From assembly GCA_965221465.1 (NCBI GenBank), contig OZ244892.1:1736001-1800000 (forward strand): a stretch of 64,000 nt of DNA, in the 5' to 3' direction. Positions within the stretch are counted from its first letter, which is position 1, and the number at the start of each line of letters is the position of its first letter. The DNA is from Azophilus sp965221465 (GTDB taxonomy: Bacteria; Pseudomonadota; Gammaproteobacteria; Pseudomonadales; Azotimanducaceae). Of this stretch, positions 20,628 to 28,048 are shown in pieces. Below the pieces are notes generated by a model. The model saw only the letters and a program-made list of their open reading frames with translations. It had not been told where the DNA came from and made no database searches. The translations under genes and the position numbers were made by a program.

Positions 20628-20633
20628 GCACCG

Positions 20634-20846
20634 ATGACCATGGTTATCTCTGAAGTGTTCAAGGCGTTTCGAGCTGCCGGCGTACCGGAAGACAAGGCCC
20701 ATGAGGCGGCAGCCGCGCTGGCGGCCCGGAATGTTGCCGCAGACAGCGACATTCAGGAATTGAAGGCCGGTCAACGCCTGCACTCGTGGATGCTCGGCTT
20801 CAACCTGGCCTTTACCGTCGCGATCCTCTGGAAGTTGTTCTCCTGA
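20634..20846 (+). CDS. Small single-pass membrane protein, possibly DUF1640/CCDC90-like
   Basis: The 70-residue protein has an amphipathic N-terminal half (VFKAFRAAGVPEDKAHEAAA), a short helix (SDIQELKAGQRLHSWM) and a C-terminal membrane segment (LGFNLAFTVAILWKLF). This layout resembles a much shortened DUF1640-type coiled-coil membrane protein, but I cannot confirm homology. TATAAT sits directly upstream, which suggests a leaderless message. It ends 18 bp from the convergent quinone-oxidoreductase gene. The function is unknown. Confidence 0.65.
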   Translation: MTMVISEVFKAFRAAGVPEDKAHEAAAALAARNVAADSDIQELKAGQRLHSWMLGFNLAFTVAILWKLFS

Positions 20847-20864
20847 CGAGAACGCCCGCCACGA

Positions 20865-21830
20865 TCAAAGTTCCAGCAGAACCTTCCCGACCGTGGTGTT
20901 GCCCGCCACCAGTTCATGGGCGCGTTGTGCCTCGGGCATCGGTACGACCGTTTCGACGATGGGTTGAATCGCGCCCTTCTCGATCTTCGGCCAGACATCG
21001 CGCTCGAGGCCGTCCATGACCGCCGACTTGGCGGCAATGCTGCGCGCCCTGAGCGTCGAGCCGATGATGCGCAACCGCTTCCTGAGCAGCAGGCCAAGGT
21101 TTAACTCGGCTTGCGTTCCGCCCATCAGCCCGATCGACACGAGGCGGCCGTCCACCCCGAGGCTCGCGAGATTGTCGGCCAGGTAACCCGCGCCCACCGG
21201 GTCGAGTATGACGTCGAACCCCTCGCCGTCGGTCCACTCCCCCGTTTTCTCGGCAAAGGACGTTTCGTGTCTGTTGGCGCCTCCCGCGGCGCCGAGGGCC
21301 AGGCACCGGTCGAGCTTCGCCTGGCCGCCCACGGTGACGAAACAGGGGTTGTGGCTTTGCACGCACAATTGAATCGCTGCCGTACCCACACCGCTGGCGC
21401 CGGCATGAAGCAGCACGCGCTCTGCCGTCGCCAGGGCAGCTTCGCCGTACAGGTTGAGGTACGCCGTCGCAAACACTTCGGGTAACGCGGCGGATTCGAG
21501 CAGACCGAGCCCCCTGGGAATGCGCAACACCTGGCCTGCCGGGGCAACCACCGTTTCCGCGTAACCGCCGCCCGCAAGCAGGGCGCAGACGGCATCGCCC
21601 GGTTTCACCCGTTTGACCCCGTCGCCGACTTCGACGACCTCGCCCGAGCACTCCAGGCCCGGCACGTCGCTCGCGCCCTCCGGCGGCGGATAGCGGCCCA
21701 TGGCCTGCATCAGGTCGGCCCGATTTACGGCACTGGCCCTGACGGCGATCTTGACCGTGCCGGCGGTCACTTCGGGTTCCCTGGCTTGCCGCCAGAGCAG
21801 CTTCCGGTTCTCGATTACGATGGCTTTCAT
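20865..21830 (-). CDS. NAD(P)H quinone oxidoreductase, PIG3-like MDR protein
   Basis: The protein (321 residues from the ATG at 21830) is a zinc-free MDR enzyme. It contains SAVNRADLMQAMGRYPPPEG and VPGLECSGEVVEVG in the catalytic half, with HAGASGVGTAAIQL as the NADPH-binding loop. The order NRADLMQ...YPPP is typical of the TP53I3/PIG3 quinone oxidoreductases. The open frame begins at an upstream TTG (21845), but the ATG gives the usual N-terminus MKAIVI. It is 22 bp downstream of hisF in a compact operon. Confidence 0.88.
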   Translation of the reverse strand: MKAIVIENRKLLWRQAREPEVTAGTVKIAVRASAVNRADLMQAMGRYPPPEGASDVPGLECSGEVVEVGDGVKRVKPGDAVCALLAGGGYAETVVAPAGQVLRIPRGLGLLESAALPEVFATAYLNLYGEAALATAERVLLHAGASGVGTAAIQLCVQSHNPCFVTVGGQAKLDRCLALGAAGGANRHETSFAEKTGEWTDGEGFDVILDPVGAGYLADNLASLGVDGRLVSIGLMGGTQAELNLGLLLRKRLRIIGSTLRARSIAAKSAVMDGLERDVWPKIEKGAIQPIVETVVPMPEAQRAHELVAGNTTVGKVLLEL

Positions 21831-21852
21831 GGAGCACGCTTCCAATTTCTGT

Positions 21853-22632
21853 TCACCAGGACATGCGCATCTTTACGCCCTGGCCGTGCAGGTAGCGCTT
21901 CAGTTCGCTGACCGAATAATCGCCGTAGTGCACCATGGAAGCCACCAGGGCGGCGTCCGCACGGCCTTCCGTCAACACGTCGCGAAGATGCGCAGGCTCG
22001 CCGGCGCCGCCGGAGGCGATGACCGGGATGCGAACGGCGCCGGCAAGCATCGCAGTGAGCTGCAGTTCGTAGCCGTCCCGGGTGCCGTCGGCATCGATGG
22101 AGTTGACCACCAGTTCGCCGGCGCCGAGGCGCTCGCCCTCGAGAGCCCAATCGAGCGCATCGATGCCCATGGGTGTGCGGCCGCCGTCGATGACGATCTC
22201 GTATCCTGAGGGCAACCGTTCGTCGCCGTCGATACGCCGTATGTCCATGGACAGCACGACGTTCTGGTCGCCGATGGCCTCGGCACATTCCGCGATGAGC
22301 GCCGGCCTTCTTACGGCGGCGGTGTTGACGTTGATCTTCTCGGCGCCTGCAAGCCGCAGGTCCGTGGCGTCTGCCACCGATCGCACCCCGCCGCCCACTG
22401 AAAGGGGAATGAATACTTCCCGGGCAACGGCCTCAACCACATCGAGCATGATCGACCGGTTGTCGCTCGACGCGGTGATGTCGTAGAAGACCAGCTCGTC
22501 GAGGCCGTCGGCGTAGTATTCCCGGGCCTTTTCGACCGGGTCGCCAATGTCCCGGGTGTTCACGAATCGCACGCTCTTGGCCAGTTTGCCGTCGCGCACA
22601 TCCAGGCAGGCGATCAGGCGTTTGCTCAGCAC
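21853..22632 (-). CDS. hisF: Imidazole glycerol phosphate synthase, cyclase subunit HisF
   Basis: HisF uses ammonia from HisH to turn PRFAR into imidazole glycerol phosphate and AICAR in histidine biosynthesis. The 259-residue TIM barrel begins LSKRLIACLDVRDGKLAKSV, with the first catalytic Asp in CLDVRDG. ELVFYDITASSDNR, the second candidate Asp in VVLSMDIRR, and the phosphate site IPVIASGGAGEP follow. The GTG start at 22632 overlaps the hisH stop by seven bases. hisA, usually between hisH and hisF, is missing here. Confidence 0.9.
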   Translation of the reverse strand: MLSKRLIACLDVRDGKLAKSVRFVNTRDIGDPVEKAREYYADGLDELVFYDITASSDNRSIMLDVVEAVAREVFIPLSVGGGVRSVADATDLRLAGAEKINVNTAAVRRPALIAECAEAIGDQNVVLSMDIRRIDGDERLPSGYEIVIDGGRTPMGIDALDWALEGERLGAGELVVNSIDADGTRDGYELQLTAMLAGAVRIPVIASGGAGEPAHLRDVLTEGRADAALVASMVHYGDYSVSELKRYLHGQGVKMRMSW

Positions 22633-23255
22633 GGCGCCCCGTTCCAGCGGGTGAATTTTTCCAGCAGCCGCAAGCCGACGCGGCCGCTCTTTTCCGGGTG
22701 GAACTGGGTGGCGAAGTAGCTGCCGGAACCCACTGCAGAGGCGAACTCCGACTCGTAGACGGTCACCGCGCAAACATCTTCGCTGCGCGCCGGTGCCGGG
22801 TAGTAACCATGCACGAAGTAGAACTCGTCACCGGGCTCGATGCCTTCGAGCAGCGGGTGTGGCCTGACCGGCCGCACTTCATTCCATCCCATGTGCGGAA
22901 TCTTCAATTCGGGGCGGTGGAATCGGAACCGGCGTACCCTGCCGGGGACGATGCCCAGGGTGGCAGTATCCTGCTCTTCGGAGTGCTGCAAGGAGATCTG
23001 CAGGCCCAGGCAGATTCCCAGCACCGGCTTGCCCGCCTCGACCGCAGCAATGAGTGCCGCATCCAACCCCGCCTCGCGCAGGCTGCGCATGGCGCTGCCG
23101 GCGGCGCCGACACCCGGAAATATCACGCGTTCGGCATCGAGCAGGCGGGCCGGTTCGTTGCCGATGACGGCGCCCACGCCCACTTCCGCACAGGCTCGCT
23201 GCACGCTTCGCAGGTTGCCGGCGTCGTAGTCGACGATGAAGACGGCATCGCTCAC
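22626..23255 (-). CDS. hisH: Imidazole glycerol phosphate synthase, glutaminase subunit HisH
   Basis: This class I glutamine amidotransferase supplies ammonia to HisF. The 209-residue protein starts VFIVDYDAGNLRSVQRA. It has the nucleophile elbow VLGICLGLQ, the oxyanion region PGVGA, and the catalytic His-Glu in ATQFHPEKSGRVG. It overlaps hisF by seven bases and follows the lipoprotein gene by 15 bp. Both catalytic sites look intact, so the pair is probably functional for histidine synthesis, with the other his genes elsewhere. Confidence 0.9.
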   Translation of the reverse strand: MSDAVFIVDYDAGNLRSVQRACAEVGVGAVIGNEPARLLDAERVIFPGVGAAGSAMRSLREAGLDAALIAAVEAGKPVLGICLGLQISLQHSEEQDTATLGIVPGRVRRFRFHRPELKIPHMGWNEVRPVRPHPLLEGIEPGDEFYFVHGYYPAPARSEDVCAVTVYESEFASAVGSGSYFATQFHPEKSGRVGLRLLEKFTRWNGAPC

Positions 23256-23270
23256 CTGGCCGAACCCGTG

Positions 23271-24380
23271 TCAGGAGCCGCGATTGCAAATCGGCGGCGC
23301 CCGGTAATCCAGGCGGAGCAGGTCGAAGTAGTTCTGGCCGAGCGCGATGTTCCGGAACGCACGGTCGTCCAGATACCGGTAGATGCGGCTGGTCACCGCC
23401 AGGTCATCCTGGTATTTCTCGACCGTCTGGCGGCCCGACGCCACAAAATCGGTACCCGGCAGTACGCGATCCGAGTACTCGTTCAGGAACGCGACGTAAT
23501 GGGCCCGGCTGTCGGCCTCGGTGAAATAGTTTTCGTCGATCACCCGCCAGGACAGGTCGAGCATCAGCCGCGGATAGCGGTCGAGCAACGATTTCAGTAT
23601 CCCGATGTGCTGCTGCGGGTCCATGCGGACCAGTTCACGGGAGAGGCCCATGTGCATCCAGACTATGGCGTTGTCCGCGTAGGCATCGAGCATCTCTTCG
23701 AACAGGGGCAGATAGGCGGTGGGATTCAGGTCGTTGCCGAGATCCGAATGGATCGCCAGGGGGATCTGCCTCTCCCGCAGCACCTCCATGAACGCGCTCC
23801 ATCCGGCAATTGCCTTTGCACCGACCGGCTCGTGCCCGTTGGCGAACAGCGCCTGCTTGACCAGGTTTACCTCCCCCATCCAGTGAAAGACCCCCGGGTA
23901 CTCGCTGTCGAGCAATTGCATGCCCCGGAGCACCGAATCGGGCCGCGACAGGTCCGAGAACGTCATCGAGGGCACCATGTGCAGGTCGGGGCGTGACTTC
24001 GAGACGAAGGCGGCAGCATTGGCGAAATCGTTCTTCAGCGACGGCGCCACCGGTGTGCCGGGGCAGTTCAGGTAGTAGGTGCAGGAAGCGTTCACCGGCA
24101 ATGTCTGCCCGATCCCCATGATCGTGACAAAGCGGACGCCGCTGCGTTCGAGGTAGGAAACCACTTCCTCGAACGGCAACGCCGGCCCGCCGAACGGGCG
24201 GAAGTGCAGGTGCGCATCGACCACGGCCGTCTGGGGTTGGCGCGCGCGGTCGTAACAGGCCGTGCTGTCCTCGCGGAACGCGTTCAACGGCAGATTCGAT
24301 GCGCAGCCGCCCAGGAGGGCAACCGCAAGCAAAACCAGCCCGCATCCGACACCAACTTTCTGCCGCGAACGCCGACGCAC
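23271..24380 (-). CDS. Amidohydrolase-family lipoprotein
   Basis: The protein resembles metal-dependent TIM-barrel amidohydrolases: VVDAHLHFRPFGG near the N-terminus, AIHSDLG in the middle, MHMGLSRE and a late Asp in LPGTDFVASG. A lipobox LLGGC predicts export and lipid anchoring. Only a GTG at 24380 gives a complete signal peptide (MRRRSRQKVG then LVLLAVALLGGC); the frame is open further upstream, but that stretch is repeat sequence. About the first 15 codons lie inside a dispersed palindromic element. It heads an operon with hisH, hisF and an MDR gene. The substrate is unknown. Confidence 0.8.
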   Translation of the reverse strand: MRRRSRQKVGVGCGLVLLAVALLGGCASNLPLNAFREDSTACYDRARQPQTAVVDAHLHFRPFGGPALPFEEVVSYLERSGVRFVTIMGIGQTLPVNASCTYYLNCPGTPVAPSLKNDFANAAAFVSKSRPDLHMVPSMTFSDLSRPDSVLRGMQLLDSEYPGVFHWMGEVNLVKQALFANGHEPVGAKAIAGWSAFMEVLRERQIPLAIHSDLGNDLNPTAYLPLFEEMLDAYADNAIVWMHMGLSRELVRMDPQQHIGILKSLLDRYPRLMLDLSWRVIDENYFTEADSRAHYVAFLNEYSDRVLPGTDFVASGRQTVEKYQDDLAVTSRIYRYLDDRAFRNIALGQNYFDLLRLDYRAPPICNRGS

Positions 24381-24444
24381 TCGCCCTGCTTCAGCGACGA
24401 AACGTCGACGCCCTCGCGACGAAAGCTGGTGACGGATTCGGGCT
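24337..24444. repeat. Dispersed palindromic element, copy B (5' end of lipoprotein gene)
   Basis: The 108-bp element has ends AGCCCGCATCCGACACCAACTT and AGCTGGTGACGGATTCGGGCT, which are imperfect inverted repeats of each other. The inner core is CGACGAAACGTCGACGCCCTC. It matches copies at 13364-13457 and 52493-52738. Its left 44 bp double as codons of the lipoprotein gene, including the GTG start. Confidence 0.85.
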
Positions 24445-24563
24445 GGCGGACGAAGCGGGTCGGGCAAGTGCATCTGTGTTCCTGTCGTCGGCAGGGCTCC
24501 CGGAGGACGCCGCAATCTCGTTGCTCTTTGGCGATATGTCAAGCAACGCCGAAGGTGGCATTT

Positions 24564-24585
24564 CGCCCGCCAGGTCCAGCGGGCG
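24564..24585. other. GC-rich hairpin between the lipoprotein and enoyl-CoA hydratase genes
   Basis: The stem CGCCCGC (24564-24570) pairs with GCGGGCG (24579-24585) across an 8-base loop. It lies 39 bp beyond the enoyl-CoA hydratase stop. There is no T-run on either side, so an intrinsic terminator is doubtful. Confidence 0.4.
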
Positions 24586-24624
24586 AGCGTGCGCAGCGTC
24601 GCGACGGTTTGCCGAGTATCGGTA

Positions 24625-25440
24625 TCAGCGCCCCGTAAATTCCGGTTTGCGCCTTTCCAGAAACGCCCGCACGCCCTCCTGGAAATCTTCGCTCGCGAAC
24701 ATGCCGCCCAGGTGAACCATGAGGTGGTCGACAGCCGTGTCGTAGGACTCTTCGAGACCCATGCGCATCATGCGCTTGGTGGTCTGCACGGCCAGGGGTG
24801 CGTTGTCGGCGATCTCGCCTGCCCACTCGAGCGCTGTCGGCATGAGTTCGTCGTCGGGGACCACCGTATTGACCAGGCCCATTTGCAGCGCTTCCTCGGC
24901 ACGCACGGTGCGGGCGCGGTAATACAGCTCAGCGGCCTTGGCCCAGCCGACGAGGCGCGGCAGCAGCCAGGTACCGCCACTCTCGGGGACCACGTTGCGC
25001 CTGGCGGTCACTGCCGCCATCTTCGCGGATGTCGCCGCGATGCGAATGTCCGCGAGCAGGGTCAGATCCATCCCGTAACCCGCCGCGGCGCCGTTGATCG
25101 CACAAATCACCGGGGTATCGATGTTCCACATGACGTTCACGGGCGCATCGCGCAAGTCGAACAGTTGCCGTGGCCGGTTCCGTCCCGTGTCAGAGCCGCC
25201 GATGCCGCCTTCGCCGACCGCAACCAGGTCGAGACCCGCGCAGAATCCGCGTCCCGCCCCTGTCAGGACGATGCAGCGTATGTCGGGGTCCTTGTTGGCC
25301 TCCACCAGCTTGGCGGACAGTTCTTCGAGCATCTCGCCGCTGATGGCGTTCAGGCGGTCCGGCCGATTCAGCGTCAGGACGAGAACACGGCCCTGCTGGT
25401 CGACCAGCAACTCTTCGGTGTTGGATGGACTGATTGCCAT
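24625..25440 (-). CDS. Enoyl-CoA hydratase/isomerase family protein
   Basis: This crotonase-fold enzyme (271 residues) probably hydrates or isomerises an acyl-CoA. LNRPDRLNAISGEMLEEL, LTGAGRGFCAGLDL and CAINGAAAGYGMDLTLLADI are the typical CoA-binding and oxyanion regions. At the second catalytic position VPESGGTWLLPRL has Glu, in keeping with hydratase/isomerase activity. The ATG at 25440 follows GGAGACC at a good distance. It lies 53 bp downstream of a P450 gene on the same strand. Confidence 0.9.
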   Translation of the reverse strand: MAISPSNTEELLVDQQGRVLVLTLNRPDRLNAISGEMLEELSAKLVEANKDPDIRCIVLTGAGRGFCAGLDLVAVGEGGIGGSDTGRNRPRQLFDLRDAPVNVMWNIDTPVICAINGAAAGYGMDLTLLADIRIAATSAKMAAVTARRNVVPESGGTWLLPRLVGWAKAAELYYRARTVRAEEALQMGLVNTVVPDDELMPTALEWAGEIADNAPLAVQTTKRMMRMGLEESYDTAVDHLMVHLGGMFASEDFQEGVRAFLERRKPEFTGR

Positions 25441-25493
25441 TCGAGGTCTCCGGAACGGGTTTGAAAAGCACGCCAGTATGTCAGAGCGGTGGG

Positions 25494-26753
25494 CTACAAC
25501 CAATCGAGCCGGATGTGCAGGTGTGCAAGATTGCGCAACACGAAGCTGGGTTCGGCCTCTGGCGGCGGCTTGTCCGGGTCGAGCCTGAAGTTGCCGGCGC
25601 GCGCGAGCAGCGCAGCAAACCCCAGGTTCAACTCCTGACGGGCCAGGGGCGCGCCGATGCAGTGGTGAACCCCGGAGCCGAACGCCATCTGGGTGCCTGC
25701 CTTCGGCCGCTCGAGGTCCACCTCGTCGGGATTGTCGAAGGCCCGTTCGTCGCGATTGGCGGCCCCGTAGCGGAGCATCAGAACATCGCCGGCTTCGAGG
25801 GCATGGCCGCCGAGTTCCGTATCCCGCGTCACCACCCTGGGCAGGCCCTGCACGGGCGATTCCCGGCGCAAAATCTCTTCGACGAATGTGCGCACCTTCT
25901 CGGGTTGCTTTCGCAGTTCGCGCTGCAATTCCGGACGCTCGCAGAGCGCCAGCATGCCCCAACCGAAGGCGCTGCTCGTGGTTTCGTGGCCGGCAACCAG
26001 AAACTGGCGCAGGATGCTCAATACCTCCCCCTGGGTCAGCGGTCGATTCTCGGGTTGCAGGCGGGAAACGGCCAGGACGGAAATCATGTCGTCCCGGGGT
26101 GCTCTGCATCGATCGTCGTAAATCCGCAGCATCAGGCGCTGGAGGTCCACTTCGAGCTGCATCCGGCGAATCGTCTCCTCGTCGTCATGGAAGTTGAGCC
26201 GCAGGCTGTCGGCCGCGTTGCCGGCGCAACGGTCGAAGAGGTCTCGGTCTTCATCAGGTACGCCAAGCCGGTCGCCGATGATCCTGAGCGGAATGGGCAT
26301 CGCGAACTGCGCGACGAATTCGATGGCGGTCGTACCCGAGAACGAGTCGATGGTGTCGTCGATGACCTGCTGCACGTCCCCCTCGGCCCGCTTTATGCGC
26401 GAGCCGGTGAAAAGTTCGTTGACCAGCGTGCGGTAGCTGGTGTGTTCCGGGCGGTCCAGGGTCAGCATGGTCGGCGGTTCGACGACAAGCCGGCTCGAGA
26501 TTTCCGCAATGGCCGCTCTGGTTTCCGGTGCTGCCGTTTCCAGACGCCGCCGCTGGGGTTCCCGCAGAAAGTCGCCGAACTGGTTGGAGTAGGTTTCCGG
26601 GTCGCGCAGGGCCTCGCGAAGCAGATCGTAGCGCGTGACCACGTGCACACCCAATTCTTCGGCGAAATAGACCGGCGCTTCGTCGCGCAGCCGTTTGTAC
26701 GTCGCGTGCGGCGATTTGAGGGTTTCGATGTCGAACAGTTGGATTTCGCCCAT
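25494..26753 (-). CDS. Cytochrome P450
   Basis: The 419-residue soluble bacterial P450 has the I-helix oxygen-binding motif VAGHETTSSAFGW. The ExxR motif is in EEILRRESP, and the haem-cysteine loop is FGSGVHHCIGAPLARQEL. The start is the ATG at 26753, preceded by AAGGAG eight bases away; the frame is open to 26879 but that extension is not P450-like. It needs a ferredoxin and reductase, which are not in the window. Together with the enoyl-CoA hydratase it suggests oxidation of a lipid or terpenoid; the substrate is unknown. Confidence 0.92.
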   Translation of the reverse strand: MGEIQLFDIETLKSPHATYKRLRDEAPVYFAEELGVHVVTRYDLLREALRDPETYSNQFGDFLREPQRRRLETAAPETRAAIAEISSRLVVEPPTMLTLDRPEHTSYRTLVNELFTGSRIKRAEGDVQQVIDDTIDSFSGTTAIEFVAQFAMPIPLRIIGDRLGVPDEDRDLFDRCAGNAADSLRLNFHDDEETIRRMQLEVDLQRLMLRIYDDRCRAPRDDMISVLAVSRLQPENRPLTQGEVLSILRQFLVAGHETTSSAFGWGMLALCERPELQRELRKQPEKVRTFVEEILRRESPVQGLPRVVTRDTELGGHALEAGDVLMLRYGAANRDERAFDNPDEVDLERPKAGTQMAFGSGVHHCIGAPLARQELNLGFAALLARAGNFRLDPDKPPPEAEPSFVLRNLAHLHIRLDWL

Positions 26754-26889
26754 CGCGCACTTCTCCTTGCGGCCATCCGGCCGTTTGGGGGTCCGCCCCT
26801 TCGACCGCAGCCGGTTTCCGCTTCCTGCAAACTGGCCGCGGATGGAACCCCATCGCCCAGGCAAATTCAACCCGGGCATCGCCTCCCTC

Positions 26890-28008
26890 TCAACGGGAGC
26901 GTCTTCGGTCCCAGTCGAGCACGACCAGGACCAGGGCTATGGCCGGAACCGACGCCCACAAAACGGTGTTCCAGCCATGATGCTGCATGACGATGCCGGC
27001 TGCGAGCGAGCCGGCGGCGGAGAGGCCGAATACCGTGAAATCGTTGAACGCCTGGGCTCGAAACCGTTCTTCCGGCCGGTGAGCGGTGCCGAGCAGGGTC
27101 GTTCCGCCGACGAACAGAAAGTTCCAGCCGACCCCCAGCGCCAGCATCGATGCCCCGTAATGGACAAGCTCGCGGCCCGCAAAAGCGGCAACCATCGACA
27201 GGCCCAGGATCGTCGCACCGGCCAGCATGACGGGCCTGACTCCGAACCGCGCCATGAGCAGCCCGGTGACCAGTGACGGGGCGTACATGCCGAGCGCGGC
27301 CGCCTGAATGACCAATGCCGTATCGGCCACGGAGTGGCCATCGACGATGTGCATGGCCAGCGGCGCCGCGGTGCTGACAAAGTTCATCACGCCATAGGCC
27401 GCCGCGCCGCCGAGGAGGGCGACGACGAAGGTCCGGTTGCGAACCAGTTGCCGCAACGGCCGGGCGCCCGCCGTTGCCGCCACCGACATCGGTATCGATG
27501 GCGTGTTCAACCCCAACAACAGAACGCCGGCAAACAGGTAACAGCCCGCAAGCGCCAGGAAGGTACCGGAAAAGCGGGCGCTCGCGACCCAGAACTCCCC
27601 GCGCGAGGCGAGTTCGGGCCCGAGCACCGCGCCGATGAGGGATCCGGCCAGCGTGATCGACACGGCAAGACCCGCCGAACCGGCGCTGACACTTTCCGCC
27701 GCTGCGAAACGGTATTGCTGTGCAAAGGCGTTGGCAGCGCCCATCAGCAACGCCGCGCAGCAGAAGAGCGCAAAGCTCTCACGCGCAAGCGCCACCATGG
27801 CACAGCAGGCCCCGCCAATGCCGATGGCGGCGCCACAGGCAAATCCGCGCGACCGCCCGATGCGGGCCATTGTCCAGCTCGCGAACACGGTGGCGGCCGC
27901 GGTACCGACCACGAGCAGCGACACGGGCAGTGTGGCAAGCGCGGGTACCGACGCAAATTCGCGTCCGACGATACCGCCGAGCGTGATCAGGACGGTGCCG
28001 CCCGTCAC
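26890..28008 (-). CDS. MFS transporter (start uncertain)
   Basis: The protein has about eleven or twelve hydrophobic segments and the loop MARIGRSRGFACGAAIGI typical of major facilitator transporters. The GTG at 28008 gives 372 residues but cuts into the first membrane segment. The same frame upstream reads SRNIAILAVAQAVAV, a normal start of helix 1. No ATG, GTG or TTG exists in that extension before the SulP coding region. A CTG at 28056-28054 overlapping the SulP stop is a possible start. The substrate is unknown. It is co-directional with sulP and P450 genes. Confidence 0.8.
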   Translation of the reverse strand: MTGGTVLITLGGIVGREFASVPALATLPVSLLVVGTAAATVFASWTMARIGRSRGFACGAAIGIGGACCAMVALARESFALFCCAALLMGAANAFAQQYRFAAAESVSAGSAGLAVSITLAGSLIGAVLGPELASRGEFWVASARFSGTFLALAGCYLFAGVLLLGLNTPSIPMSVAATAGARPLRQLVRNRTFVVALLGGAAAYGVMNFVSTAAPLAMHIVDGHSVADTALVIQAAALGMYAPSLVTGLLMARFGVRPVMLAGATILGLSMVAAFAGRELVHYGASMLALGVGWNFLFVGGTTLLGTAHRPEERFRAQAFNDFTVFGLSAAGSLAAGIVMQHHGWNTVLWASVPAIALVLVVLDWDRRRSR

Positions 28009-28048
28009 CGCAACCGCCTGGGCAACGGCAAGAATGGCGATGTTGCGG

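Noticed and set aside
24564..24585. Intrinsic terminator
   Set aside because: The stem is good but no T-run follows on either strand.
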